Shown here piece by piece: positions 12,201 to 24,890 of a stretch of 64,000 nt of DNA. The DNA is from Incurvaria masculella (Eukaryota; Arthropoda; Insecta; Lepidoptera; Incurvariidae). Position 1 is the first letter of the stretch; the number at the start of each line of letters is the position of its first letter. The position numbers were made by a program, and so were the translations under genes. The stretch covers positions 13,193,036-13,257,035 of the forward strand of contig OX335643.1 in NCBI GenBank assembly GCA_946894095.1. The letters run 5' to 3'. Under the pieces are notes generated by a model that worked only from the letters and a program-made list of their open reading frames with translations, did no database searches and was not told where the DNA came from.

Positions 12201-12510
12201 ACCGGCCAAGTGCGAGTCGGACTCGCACACGAAGGGTTTCGTACCATCGTACAAGATTTAACACAAAAAAGTAACGTTTTTTTTGTAACATTACATTTGT
12301 AAAAAGGAACATTTGTTGTTACAGCGGCAAATTAAATACACACTCTTTGAAATTTTCAGCTGCCTACCTATTACGGTTGATGAGATACAGATACCTGTGA
12401 CAGACGGACGGACGGACGTACGGCCGGACTGACTGATGGACGGACGGACGGACAGCGGAGGCTTAGAAATAGGGTTCCGTTTTCACCCTTTGGGTACGGA
12501 ACCCTAAAAA
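12201..12510 (+). mobile_element. CGGCCAAG/ACGGAACCC dispersed repeat, copy 1
   Basis: It begins ACCGGCCAAGTGCGAGTCGG, where TGCGAG and CTCGCA form a small stem, followed by GAAGGGTTTCGTACC, which resembles a Pol III B-box. The middle has CAGCTGCCTACC, a GACGGACGGACGG microsatellite and GCGGAGGCTTAG. It ends in a stem-loop (GGGTTCCGT, then ACGGAACCC) plus TAAAAA. Five long copies and two fragments occur in this window. The 3' hairpin and A-rich tail suggest a retroposon, but the class is inference. Confidence 0.8.
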
Positions 12511-13698
12511 ATATCATGGCCAATCTCAATGACAGATTTAGCTAATTTTAATGTCACTTTTTAATATAGGTTCGCCAAGTCTTTAGATTTGATATCGCTA
12601 TGTTCCATAAATATTTATTTAAAGACAACAATGAATTCATTGAAGTCAATAATTTTGTCACAACACACATACATTTATTTTTGTTACAAACTGACAACCC
12701 TTTAATAGACTTCGATCGCAGAATGATTGGGGATAAAGATATGAAAAATTGAACACCTAACAGCGCATATATTGAAGACGAAAATGCAACGCATTGTTCA
12801 ATCGGTATACGGATAAACTAAGGGTAGAAACTAAAATTAATTGAGAAGCGCGAGGGGCTCTCCGTTTCAGCTCGGGCAAAAATGATTTCGTATGTCTGTC
12901 CGGCTGTTTTCCTGTACGGGTCGCATTTCTCAACCGATTCTTGTCATGTACGTGTTCGATAACTATGTAAAAAAAATTGTCACAGTTTTTCAAAATGTTT
13001 CAACAATGTTCAAAAATGTTACAAATCTTTTGTTTTGTGACAAGACCTTTAGCGCTAGGTAAGTACCAAGTGAGAAAAATACAAAAATAGAGGATTTTGT
13101 TTTATTGAACATTTATTCAGACTAAGCTATGAATAAGCTATACAAAGACAGACATTTATTATTTATAAATTAGAAGGAAAAACAGGAAGAGAGCCTTCCA
13201 TAGTGGAAAGTAAGTGTACATTGAAATTACCGAATATCATAACTATTTCTCACTGAAACATGGTGAGTATAAAGACAAAGATCGAACGACCTCAAATTTA
13301 AACTTTAATGTCATATTTAAACTCGAGTTCACTAACTTATCCGACACTATTTTCTTTGCAGTCGAGTATCAAGTTAATGAAGTCATTCATAAACCAAAAA
13401 TAACATTACATCCGCCCACATTACCGACACGTTACTCAAATCAGGTCGTAAAAACTACATTAAATTGCCAAAATATCGTGTCGGTCAGATATAAATCACT
13501 CCACGTTTGGCTGCCTGCAATATGTTGCACACGTTCATAAATTTAACAAAAAGAGTCAAGGTGTATAGTTTATTATTATAGTATAAATGGTGTTAAATCT
13601 TAGTGAGGTATAGTAGTTTTTGTAGTTTTCACTCATGATTCGAGTTATCAAATTAGACGTGAAGATTAAATTACAAATTTAAAAAGATTTTTTTAGAA
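12511..13698. other. No gene seen between two repeat copies
   Basis: AT-rich DNA. Frames at 12757-12993 and 13214-13540 lack recognisable domains. Confidence 0.45.
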
Positions 13699-14035
13699 AC
13701 CGGCCAAGTGCGAGTCGGACTCGCACACGAAGCGTCCCGTACCATCGTACAATTTTTAACACAAAAGAATACATTTTTGCACTCCTTTCATTTTTATTAT
13801 TTTTTTATTTTACGTGTTTGCTGTTATGGCGGCAAATCAGATAAACACTGTTAAAATGTCAGCTGCCTACTTAAAACGGTTCATGAGATTCATCCCTGTG
13901 ACAGACGGACGGACGGGCGGATGGATGGACGGACGGACGAACGGACGGACGGGCGGATGGATTGACGGACGGACGGACAGCGGAAGCTTATAAGTAGGGT
14001 TCCTTTGGCACCCTTTGGGTACGGAACCCTAAAAA
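13699..14035 (+). mobile_element. CGGCCAAG/ACGGAACCC dispersed repeat, copy 2
   Basis: Same structure and orientation as the copy at 12201, 1.5 kb downstream. Its CGGACGGA tract is longer and interrupted (13905-13980), with two GGACGGGCGGATGGAT units. It ends GGGTACGGAACCCTAAAAA. Confidence 0.8.
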
Positions 14036-15355
14036 CTATGGAATTCTCCAAGAAAAAAAATGATGAACAATAAATTAACCTTTTTAATATTACGATGTCA
14101 AAATTACGGCAGTGACTGTTGCCATACGTGCGAATGTAAAAGTTAACTTTACCTTACAAGTGACTAAACTTCGATAAAGAATCTTGCACTTTTTAGAATT
14201 CAGTAATGGAGTTCTGCTTCCAATGCAAATATTCGCTGTGTAGTCGTATTTATACCAATTCTTCTGTGGTAGTAGGAAGAAGGATATTTGACCACATAAC
14301 AAGATTCTTTGCAAATAAAATATATGATGAAATTACAGTGCGGGGCTCAGCTCCGAAACCGTCACCCCACTTCCGCCTAAAATTCCAAGCACGGATTTCC
14401 AAGCATTTTTAATAGCCTAATAACAATGATCTAGGAAATGTCAACAAATTAATTTTGAATCACACAGACACAATATAAAATACTAGGATAAATTGCATCC
14501 TTGTAAGGTTAGATTCCGTGTTGCAACGTTATAATTGCGAATCGGCAGTCGCCGGCGCGGCGTGGGCGGGACAAGCTTTTAGCAAATCTCCGGTGTCTCC
14601 AGTAAAAGTTGCACAAGTAGGCGTTGTTGCTTTGAACTGCGGTGGAACTGTTTACAAAAATCGGTCGCATCGCAATGGATTTTAAAGTGGCATCTTGACG
14701 TCATTATTTTACAGTCGCTCGAAAGGTGGTCTTTCTTAAAGGTTACGGTTAAGATTACACGTAGGCAATCACTTAAGATTATACGTATACACATACTTAT
14801 CGCATTAAAATCGGGCAAGTTATAGCGGAAAGAAATACAAAGATACCAGACTATAGAATAAGTAATAGTTGGAGAATAAAAGTATACCTAAGTTACTTTC
14901 ATTCTCCAACTGCATATGCTTGCATTTTTGACTAACTAGTGGCTTTAAAAAGGCTTGTTGAGAGCTACTGTTGCTTTACCTCATTACAGAACGTTTCTTT
15001 GTTTTTCTATGCAAGGATATGCTCGATCCTTTACGCTTGAGAATAAACCAATTACCATTTCCAATAGACGTTTTGGAATGCGTTACACTTCAAGCACTTC
15101 AAAGTTCACGAAGTTTGGGACTTAAAAAAACAAAGAGCGCATCCAATGTTTCGACTAAGTCTTCTAGTGTCTTAAGTGGATAGGTCAATCCTATCCACTT
15201 AAGACACCTTGAGAGCAAGAATCCATTTTAGGATTTGGTAAGTAATAACGGTGATTTTGAAGTACATTTTACTCTCTGAAGTACTCTATAAAATTTAATA
15301 ACTTTCTTTCTCCATTAACGCTATCTTATCAAAGAAAAAAAAAATCGGTAGTACA
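14036..15355. other. No gene seen
   Basis: AT-rich DNA. A short GC-rich patch, GGCAGTCGCCGGCGCGGCG, lies near 14541, but no exon or promoter can be supported around it. An 18-bp dyad lies at 15166-15204 (CTTAAGTGGATAGG against CCTATCCACTTAAG). Confidence 0.45.
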
Positions 15356-15600
15356 TATATTTTTTTATGTACATAACTGGACATGAATTGCTAATATCTC
15401 ACCTATGTTATAATGATATTAGCTTAACACACCGCACACTACTGCTCAAGAAAAACATTATCTGTAAATAGATGGAAAGCATGCTAGGCCCTTCCATATT
15501 GCACGGCTTCATTGACCTGAATGAAAATCACGGACAATTTTCACTGCGGCTTTGACCATCGTACGTTCAATGCAGTGCGACGAATTCCTTAGTCAGTTCT
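15356..15600 (-). mobile_element. SINE body fragment, headless
   Basis: A diverged minus-strand SINE copy. It has the 3' end TTTTTATGTACATAACTGGACATG, then AGCATGCTAGGCCCTTCC, ATTGCACGGCTTCATTGA, GGACAATTTTCA and the GACCATCGTACGTTCAATG region. It breaks off before the Pol III head. Confidence 0.7.
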
Positions 15601-18554
15601 TACGACACGCACTTTAAAAATGCAGTGGGCCTAATTGTATTACCAACCCACAAAAACTGAAAACTCCGAATATTTTCTCAAATGTCTAAAAACTACTTTT
15701 CACTACTTACCCAAAACATTTCACATGTGAAACTTCTGCAGAAGTTTACATAATAGTTCTAGAGAAATATCTGTATAAACGAAGCGCGTAATGCCGATGC
15801 AAATCGTCTTTACATTTCGTCGTACATTCTCTTCACTTGCATCAAGTGCAAATCCTCTTGTTTACGTTACAATAGTCACCTACATACGGAGAAGTCACGA
15901 AACTTGTCGCTTTTATGGCACGCACCAGCAATGCTGACTAACCCAGATGATGTCACTTGCCTCAAGCGGAATTAGAAACCTGACTGTACCGACCGACAAG
16001 GGTACAGTGACATCGAGAATACCCGCCTTAACTGAAATGAATTATACTAAAATAGAGAACTTCTAAGTATCAGTCATCTGGAAATCTGCTTATTTGAGGA
16101 TATTTGAATTCTTACACTACCGAACACTGAGTTTGAGAAAAAAAAAAAACTTTACAGTAACTATTCTAGAACATATGTTTATTTATTAACTTCTTTCAAG
16201 ATCGTTAGAATTGTTTACATGACAAAGACGCAATCGGCAGTTCCAGTAAACCCATTAAGTAATCTCAAGTAACTCTTTTTTACCTCATGCTGACATAGAA
16301 CCTGTGTACTTTTGGCGTTAATGTTACATGACATTACAGCAAGCAAAATAAACTCCTAACACGACAAAAACAGTGATTAGTATAAATAGTAGAAATAGAT
16401 TTAGTCAAACATAAAATTTATTTTACTTTAGTCTTAACCAATGCGTAATTGTCTTCAGCAGAATATTTTTTTCATATTTTTTTTGCTTTCGCTGAATTAC
16501 CACAGCAATCCGCATATTAAAAAGGATAATATTGGTGGTGGACATTCTCCATGATTTCATAAGTATTCTTAATTGACTCATAATATTAGGTAATAAACTA
16601 TCATCAAAGAACTGACCAAACTTTACAGATCTTTTGAAAGAGCTATTATGTTAGGTACTCACGGCCTCCACTTTAAACTCTTTGTACCTAAACTGAACTA
16701 TTACCTTATATATCTATATCGTGTATTATAACTTGCTACATATGTACCCTAATAAAGTATTAAAAAGAAAAAATTGCTTTGGCAAAAAAAAATATCTGAA
16801 TATTAAAACAGTGGATGATTTTATTAAAGACAAGACAACCATAAACATTCGATTATGAAACAAATTACATTAATAACTATTATGAATAAATTATTAAAGG
16901 TCTGAAGATGGTGGAAAGGTGCCCATAATACTAGCGCTTAATATAATATAATATTTCCGACTTGTACTGCCGAACTCAACCTGTGTAAGAGAAACCATTC
17001 TGCTTTGCTATCTCCTGTCGATTCTCCTTTTCGTTTTCCGAGACAAGAGATAAAAAACGATTCGTATTCTTAATTTTAAACACCAAACGGAAAATACGTT
17101 GGGAGAAGTTTCTTAATCTTTACCGCTCTGGGTTCCTTTTAATTCCTTAAACTGAGCAGTAATGTCTCTATCTACAACCTTATTCTCCAACTGTACACGT
17201 ATAACAGTGAACGGCACACTTCTATGAAGATGCTTTACGAGTCCGCGAAATAGTTCATTGTACTAGGACGCCGCGTGCGTGCCAATAATTCTGAGCACGC
17301 AGACAAGTTGGGTGTGTTGTGCGACGCATACCTAGACAGTGCGGGCGCCTTATTAGTTCGTACATTATGTGTTCCTTCCTTACCAACCTGGGATTGGGGG
17401 AAATTGTTGGAGTTTTAGTATATATATTTATATTTATCTAGCGTTCATTCAATTTTTGTTTTGGTTTTATGACAACTAATGCAATGCAGAAAAATTAAAG
17501 ACATAAGTACACTTTATTTTATTACTCGTAATACCTGAATTTATTAAGGGGCTTTTACAAGGCATACAAAAGATTACCCGTTTTCATGTTTTCAGCCTTG
17601 ACCGGAAGCTGCTGCCATATCAGGGTTCTATAAAAAATAAATCTGAGAGGTCAGTCAATAGTTGATGAGACGATTATTATTGACACTGAAAAGATAGAGA
17701 ATACTTTTTTAAATGTGGCAGCTGTCATAATTTATCATTCCTACAATTTCTTGTTTCTATCAGAAACTTCCGTGGACTTATTAGCATTACGATTATGAAA
17801 AGTGTCTAATAGAAAGCGATAAGTTCAAAATCAAGTCGTAGAATAGTTCATTTTGGTTTCTACTCTTTTGCTATGTTTTGTAATTGCTATAAGTTATTAC
17901 TTCTCTTTTTGGCAAAATTAATAATGAATTAGAAAATTAGCGGTATTTTCTGACAACAATACATAGAAAATGTATATTTTCCCAAAAAAAAAGCACTCAA
18001 TCAATCACAAGACCTAGAAACATTTATGAAATAATCTTAATTTCGAAATCATCCTGAAATTCGTATGCGTTATCACGGATATGACTTCACACAGTGAGTA
18101 AGCAAGGTTCCTATCCAATTGTGGCATTATCTGCTCTGGTGTCGTAGGTTTATTGACCTAAGAGGGCGAATATAGAACAATACGAAGCGTGTATTTCCAA
18201 CGCTACCCAAATGTGTTTAGCTGTGTAAATATTATGGAGGCTGACAGTTCGTGCAGCAACTGCGATACAGTGTATTGTCGTAAGTAAATGAATGTCTTCA
18301 TCACTGATAAAAACGATGCATTTGTTGGTAATATACGGCGATATACATACTATACAAGAGAAAGATCAAAGTTCAAATGGGACGATAGTGTGTCGTAGTG
18401 TACACTTAGTTAAAATGTTAGCATAGTATATAATTACATGATTTGTTTTACGCATTTTGAAGGTTACAATATCATAGTTTTTCCATTATTTAGGGTCAAT
18501 AGCGATTTTATTTACATTTCAAAAACAATCGGAATGTTTTTCGGTATAAACATG
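15601..18554. other. Gene-poor stretch, no gene seen
   Basis: About 3 kb of AT-rich DNA without open frames of note. The 17240-17360 segment is GC-richer (ACGCCGCGTGCGTGCC) but has no recognisable feature. Confidence 0.45.
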
Positions 18555-19066
18555 GTGACCCTTCCCGGCGGACCTAACTCATTTGCGGGCACTGTACAAA
18601 ACCGTGCTATTGCGCTCTGGGACCTTATTCTGTTTTATCAGGCTCCGTGATGAGGAGGATGCAACATGTCCACAAAGCAGACAATGCGAATAGTGTATGA
18701 TTTTGTAAGATTTACGAAAATTTTAATAAAAAAACGACTAAAATGAAACCACGACCGCTGTAGTAAAAAATCTAACAAAAACCAAATTGATTATAAATTG
18801 AAATAAGCTATGTCTGATGACTAATCTTATTAAGATGTTTTTACTCCATCCACCTCCAAATGTATTGTATTAAATGTGCGAAAAATTCTAACTTTCGGAC
18901 CTAATAACTTAGAAACAATACAAAATTTTACAATGCCAACGGTCATCAGACATCTAGTTCGATGAAATAAAGCTATTTTGAGCAAAATTTGGGATCTCTG
19001 ATCAGAAATATGGGCGTGATCTTCATTCTACGATTGTATAGGGAATTGAGTGGGAAAGAGGACTAA
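18555..19066 (-). mobile_element. TTAA-542 MITE, old degenerate copy
   Basis: It aligns throughout with the 542-bp TTAA family in reverse orientation: CCCGGCGGACCTAACTCATT at the left, GTCTGATGACTAATCTTA and CATCAGACATCTAGTTCGAT inside. Both termini are eroded and the TTAA duplication is lost, so this is an ancient insertion. Confidence 0.8.
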
Positions 19067-21410
19067 GCTAAAATCAGTTCTATAAAAAACTGTTCAGCTA
19101 ATAATAGAATTTGCACCTTTCTTATTTTGTCTGAACATTTCCCGGATTTTCTTTAAATCAGTAACAAAAAAACATATTTTCAATAATCGTATACTAAAAT
19201 GTATATTCCTAACGAACTTTATGTAAACACATAATGCCGTTCTTAGTTAAAAGAAGGCTCACGATTTATTTCCAAATAACTTAATCCCGGAAATAAAAAA
19301 ATATCAATTTTAGTAATGTTTTGGTGTTTTGAAACTTTTAGCATGCATTCGGAATGGCGAAGCGAAGCAAGCAAGTAATATTGAGGTGCCGCAATAAAGC
19401 AGTAACTAAAAGAAGAGTGGTGCGTTCTTGTGAACACGGATTAGGGTCTCTTCTACCCCTCGGTCGCAATTGAAAAAAAAAACCTTCAAAGATAGTTATT
19501 AAAATAATTGAAGCATTAAAAAATGAGTATGTAAAATAATCTTGATAAATCTGATAGAACGCCCATAAAAAGTCGGAAATAGTCAATCAATATTTATATT
19601 TCTTAGAGTACTTAAGCTTTTGTAATTAATGTAAATGTATTGTAAGTGAAAAATATTTGTTGATCAGAAAGAAGGCGTGCATGAACATTTTATATGTGAT
19701 CAGTGCAGAAATCTCACATTATTCACACTTCTATACACACTGGTCGAGGCAAATTAAACTTGACTGACACCTGAAACCACCAACTAAGTTATTCTGTCAA
19801 TAAATCAAAGAAAGCATGAAGCCATTTTTTTTTCTCCTAATGCATGGAATTAACACGTGTCTTGGCTCACGCCTACGAGACATTTCAGATCTTTGTTTAC
19901 AAGATTCTTTCGGCGTTTATGAAAGTCTGTGAAAGAATCTTTTTCAGTCGGTATATTTAGATTGTTTCAAATCCTAGTGTCAATGAACTTGATTTAATTC
20001 ATCAGTCGGTTGTATCGTTTAACAATGTTTCAAATCCAACGAATGTTATTTTTTTATTTAGTTTTTTTTTATTTAAATTAATATTTCATGTCAGATTTTG
20101 TATTGCTTTCCTAATGTTTATATTTCAAATCGTTTCATTTAAAACATATTTGACGCTAATTATATGCAGAGTTTATTGAAGAAGCAAGGATTTACAAAGG
20201 GATTCGCACGTATTTTCTGAGTAGAAAAAATGCTATTTTTGTGCATTGTGTATTTAAATTCGAGCTAATTTGAAAAATCTATTTAAACAAAGTCATCATT
20301 GTGTAATTACGTGATAAGAGCTATGCGCATTCCCAGTAGAGATAACACTGCAAGATGTGTAAGTAACGAAAAAACGGATATTAGTCATTAGTCGACGAAA
20401 ATTATAAAATTGTGTGCCAGAGCAAAAATAGGTGATGTATCTCTTTGCATATTTTCATCAAATCGATTTTTTACCTTGTAGATCCCTACCAACAGTCCGA
20501 CTAAACAGTCGGATCTTCCCCGACTACTTTCATATTGAACCTCACTGGTATCCCCTCAGTATATTAAGACTCATGGTAGGTGTATTTAGTGCAATTGATG
20601 GCAAGAGTCAAGCTATACGTAGATATAAACCGCATCTAATTCCGGTAAGTTGTTCTCAAATTATAATAAGACCGACCCGTCCCGACTCGGGCAGGTAAAC
20701 TGCTATGTTACCGTTAATGCCATTAACGATTTGTATTTTGATAGGATTTCATGGTAAGATTCGTAGCTGATTCTCGAACTTCTTTTTCCTTACAGGATCA
20801 ATATCTTTCCATAAATAATATGTTGTTCTTTTAATTTGCGAATTTGAGAATAATTTTTTGAAGTTCCTCTTTTCGATTAATTAGGGAAATATGATAAATT
20901 TCTTATGCCAGTGTTCATTTATTCGATTCTCGTAAGTGCCAATCAATTAGTGTGTCAGAAGTCATCTCCTAGTACGCAATCGCCGTCAATTCGATCATTT
21001 ATCATAGAATCAATTTTATGGTCGTGTTCATTATTGTTATTGTCATCAACTGTGTTCCAGATAACTTTATAACAAATATCTTCGATTTCACTCGAACTAT
21101 AAACCATATTTCTGTGGATGAAAATATAATATTTTATTTTATTTGGGAAATCAACAGCGCTGCAGCGTGTTACATCACAAGTTAACAAAATTGAGGAACT
21201 AAAATACGTTGCCAATTACAGATTTCCTCTAATATTAACAGAGTAGAAGTAGACACCAGACACAAATTTTGGTTATTTATAGAAAGTATTATGCATGTCT
21301 TTTGTCGACGCTTTGTGTGCATATATTCGTTTTGATAAAACTTTGCAGAACAACAGTTTAAACATTATTATTGAAAATTCATCAGTATTAGATTGCATCG
21401 TTCAGAAACC
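19067..21410. other. Gene-poor stretch, no gene seen
   Basis: AT-rich DNA with short frames only, none with recognisable domains. Confidence 0.45.
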
Positions 21411-21653
21411 TTTTTTTTTATGCCACCTTACATGGATGGCTAATGCCTCACAACTACTGTTATAATATTAGATTAGGATTACATTCCCGAAGGAATTAGA
21501 TGCCAAGCCAGAACCTTCCCTTTATGAGCCCATATGAAAGGCCCAGAAATCGATATCGAACTCAGAAAGAGGAAGAAAGTAGTGCATGTCGGGGCGAGGA
21601 ATTGAACCTAGACCTCTGGTACGCTAGGCGAGTCCCCGTGCCAATAGGCTACT
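21411..21653 (-). mobile_element. SINE with tRNA-like head, internally deleted
   Basis: The 3' end (CATGGATGGCTAATGCC) and the tRNA-like head (GGAATTGAACCTAGACC, the complement of a B-box, and CCAATAGGCTA for the A-box) are present. Most of the body between about 21530 and 21550 is missing. Confidence 0.75.
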
Positions 21654-21680
21654 AAACTAAACTAAATTGCGTACAATAAC

Positions 21681-21702
21681 TAACCTAACCTAACCTAACC
21701 TA
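21681..21702. repeat. Short telomere-like (TAACC)4 run
   Basis: Four perfect TAACC units, the complement of the insect telomere repeat TTAGG. It is too short to be more than an interstitial trace and may be chance. Confidence 0.4.
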
Positions 21703-22544
21703 CACTTCTTATCGTCAGTAAATAAATTCTCGGAGGAGCAATTATTATTATGTATTAACGACAGATAAATATCTGTTTTTGGTTGAATGTGTTGATTTTT
21801 TTGTATGGTATGATAACAAAACATTAATGCCAGTCAACTTACAGCAATGAAGTACCAAGTTACTTTTAGTTGGTGACCGTCTCGCTGTTACACAAGGCAA
21901 ACAAAATTAAATTGGTACGTGAGAAGAAATCTAGCAGGCGGCAACGTAAATTGGCTGGTATATTAATAGGCAGATACTCTACACATGTTAAGTGAACTAA
22001 TGAATAGGGCGGAAAAGTCGTAAGACAAACACCAGATCGGTATTGTATAATTTTCCCACGTTTTTTACGAAATTAAAGATCCTATGATATACATCTCTTT
22101 CTATCCAAGATTGAAATGTTCGGTCACTCCATGGAACATATGTGAAACTGTAAGTTTCAGCCCCTTTCCCTACTTACTTTCTCTACTGGGCCCATACAAT
22201 CTTAATTCGCTTCCTCTGCAGACTCTACGTCGTTAGTCGCTAGGCGTTAGGCCGTATGCCCGCCTAGTTTGGTACCATCAAATTGAATTAAACTTTGAAC
22301 CAAATTAAAGATAGTTAATACTGATAATAAATTTGTAAGGGGTGTTCATGGAGTAAGTTGCTTTTTTTCTAAGATACTGCGTTTGTAGACTTTATGTAGG
22401 ATACTAAAACTAAATTGACGATTGAAATTGACATAATACAACACTTCATTACCAGAAGGGTGAGTATTGAGCGTTTAATTGTTATAACTTGCAAACCACT
22501 TACCCGATTTGTATGCGTATTTTATCAACATATAGCATCTCTGG
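21703..22544. other. No gene seen
   Basis: AT-rich DNA with no recognisable exon. From about 22445 the text resembles the interior of a retroposon 3' region interrupted by the SINE fragment at 22545. Confidence 0.4.
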
Positions 22545-22645
22545 GAGCAGTCAGGTTTGGGATGGGTTACTGTTTTTGATGTTGAAGCTGGCTGTGCTTT
22601 GGAGTCCACGTAAAAGTTAAAGTCCTCTTCGTTACTTACTTACTA
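22545..22645 (+). mobile_element. Degenerate 5S-headed SINE fragment
   Basis: CAGGTTTGGGATGGGTTACTG followed by GTTGAAGCTGGCTGTGC and GGAGTCCACGTAAAA matches the end of the 5S-like head and the start of the body at 25760-25815. The remainder is absent. Confidence 0.5.
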
Positions 22646-22906
22646 GGTGTGCCAGGCAGCAGTTTAAGTGCAGAAAGATTATGGCGGCCCATCATATGAA
22701 CCAAATGTTTACGAAGCTCAAAATGGGGACTATTGTGTATTTTTTAATAAATCAACCATATCGGCTCAAAACGATCTTGATGTAATTTGGTAGATGGTTA
22801 CATTTTCCTAGATCAGCCCTTTGGACCGGCTCTTTGGGCTACTTTTTATCTATGAAATAGTTCAGCTCATAAATAACCCGAGCGGAGCCGGGTACCGCAG
22901 CTAGTA
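22646..22906 (+). mobile_element. Probable LINE 3' end fragment
   Basis: The stretch contains CGGCTCAAAACGATCTTGATG, a GGGCTACTTTTTATC block and the end CCGAGCGGAGCCGGGTACCGCAGCTAGTAT. This layout is typical of 3' ends of dispersed LINEs in Lepidoptera. It is identified from memory of such ends, not by alignment. Confidence 0.45.
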
Positions 22907-23164
22907 TAAGATAAGATATTGTAATAATTAAAGATTTGATAAAAATAATAAATGAATCTTTTTTAAAACCGACTCATTTCTCGAAATCGAAAAATATTAA
23001 TTCATGATTGCTCCTCTATTCAAACCTTCCTATTATCTAATGTCGTTGTCGTCCAGTCCTTTATACTTCTAGCTCGTCGGGAAGTTACTTTAAAATCGAT
23101 TGCAAAATTTGTACCGAATAGACAGTTAGAAAAATCAATAAACAGACGCACAAACGAGTTAACA

Positions 23165-23206
23165 ATAGGGTTCCGTTTTCGCCCTTTAGGTACGGAACCC
23201 TAAAAA
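23165..23206 (+). repeat. CGGCCAAG/ACGGAACCC repeat, 3' hairpin only
   Basis: Only the terminal stem-loop remains: AATAGGGTTCCGTTTTCGCC, then TTAGGTACGGAACCCTAAAAA. It is a severely 5'-truncated copy, as retroposons often give. Confidence 0.7.
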
Positions 23207-23763
23207 AACGATAAAAAAGGTCGAATCGGCAATGAAAAATATAAATCTCCAAAATATTCCACGCTTCTTTCCAATTATTATAACAACCATTCCCAAAACA
23301 CCAACCAAACCTTGCTTAAAACCAAATACATAGTCGAAATATGTGAAAAAATACATGCCACCGAACTATTCCGACCAAGAATTTGATATTTCGCAGTGAT
23401 ATTATTATATTTCAAAGAAAGGATTCCGGGGACGTCAGAATGTAAAACTAGGTTCGGTTAGGTATTTCGTGTACCCGAAATCAATTGGTTGCTTTAGATT
23501 GTTGATCAATCAAAACTGATCGTAAATCATCAAAACGGTTTCATTCACTCTGGTGCCGATGAAAATTTATGGAGCCAAGAAAATAGACGGGAATAACGAT
23601 TTCCCGCCAGATTTAAAACGAGCTGCCTACTTCCATCCCGGTTCGACGTCTCTGTCCACGTCAATTATGCAAAGCTTTATGGCGGCAGCGGCTCGTAAAT
23701 TAATGGAGGCAGGGCCGGCAGTAAAGACGCGAACAAATTAAAATTGGGTTTATGAATAGTGAC

Positions 23764-23850
23764 GTTCCGTCACCGCAGTCTGCGGAAGAGAGACGCCGGA
23801 ACCCTAATAATTTCGTCCTGTCCGTCCGTCCGCCTGTACGCAGGTCACAC
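23764..23850 (-). repeat. Possible CGGCCAAG/ACGGAACCC repeat fragment
   Basis: GTTCCGTCACC, GGAACCCTAATAATT and CCGTCCGTCCGCC suggest a rearranged fragment of the same family in reverse. The order of blocks does not fit a simple truncation. Confidence 0.3.
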
Positions 23851-24494
23851 ATTTGCTCGGAGAATATTGACACAAATTAGATGAATAACGCGCTCCTGAA
23901 GTCGCAATTTTTTTTGTTTTCTGTATGTTTTATCAATTCAGTAGAAAATTCTGAAAGTTTTACACATATTTAATGTATACTCTGTGTACATAATATACTT
24001 CTCAAGACTTTTTGTTATAGTTTTTGAAGTTTTTCATATTGTCATTCCTAAAACGGAACTCTTCACTGTGCGTGGTCCGACACGCCATAGCCGTTTTTTT
24101 TAAATATTGTAACAATGTTATTATTTTTCTTCATTCCACTCGTTGTACTTTCGTCTGGATCACAGCCGAGGTCATAGCTAACGTACACCTTAAATGTTGA
24201 TTTACATTTGTGGGCATAGGTTTTTCTCGGTATCTCGGCTCTGTGGTGACTTATTATTTTCGGTTTTTTATTTACGGACATCTACGTTGAATTCCCTAAA
24301 AATGCCAAACTGATGGCCCAGGATGGTCCAGGCGTGCGTGCTTTGTTTTACGTGATAAATATAATATATCTAATGCTGATAATTTGATGCAAAGGCCACC
24401 CAAATGCCGTAAGTTACACTACCATAAGTATCGCCCCTTGACGAACTTCTGATGCAGTTTCCTACTGTTCTCTTCTAATTTTATATCATACACT
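23851..24494. other. No gene seen
   Basis: AT-rich DNA with no recognisable feature. Confidence 0.4.
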
Positions 24495-24890
24495 TAAATG
24501 GCTATGCCTGCTAATGATGGCTAATACCACACATTATATATTAGCCGAATACATCTCATTCCCGAAGGAATTATTATTCTCTTTATGAGAACGGCTACAT
24601 TAAACTGGATGGAAAACACGGACAATTTTATCATTGCCGCTTCGGCCATCTTTTTATCCAATGCGATGGTACCTACCCGTAGGGGAAGTAGATCTAGTAG
24701 GGGACGGGGACCTACAGTTTTACATGGATTCTGAACCATGGAGCAGCTTGCATTCGTGACGAAATGCACTTATCGAACTCAGAAAGAGAAAGCAAGTGGT
24801 GCATGTCGGGGCGAGGAATTGAACCCAGACCTCCGGTACGCTAGGCCAGTCCCCGCGCCACTAGGCTACGAGCCGCTCGCTCGCTATATC
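24495..24890 (-). mobile_element. SINE with tRNA-like head, best-preserved head
   Basis: On the minus strand the head reads AGCGGCTCGTAGCCTAGTGG, with A-box TAGCCTAGTGG (24858-24868) and a perfect B-box GGTTCAATTCC (24815-24825), spaced as in a tRNA. The shared SINE body follows. The 3' end is eroded around 24500-24580. The Pol III promoter boxes look intact in sequence; whether they are transcribed is unknown. Confidence 0.85.

Noticed and set aside
12400..12470. CRISPR-like array
   Set aside because: GACGGACGG repeats are a microsatellite inside a dispersed repeat, with no spacers.
24810..24880. tRNA gene on the minus strand
   Set aside because: A- and B-boxes are present, but the stems do not close into a full cloverleaf and the SINE body follows directly.
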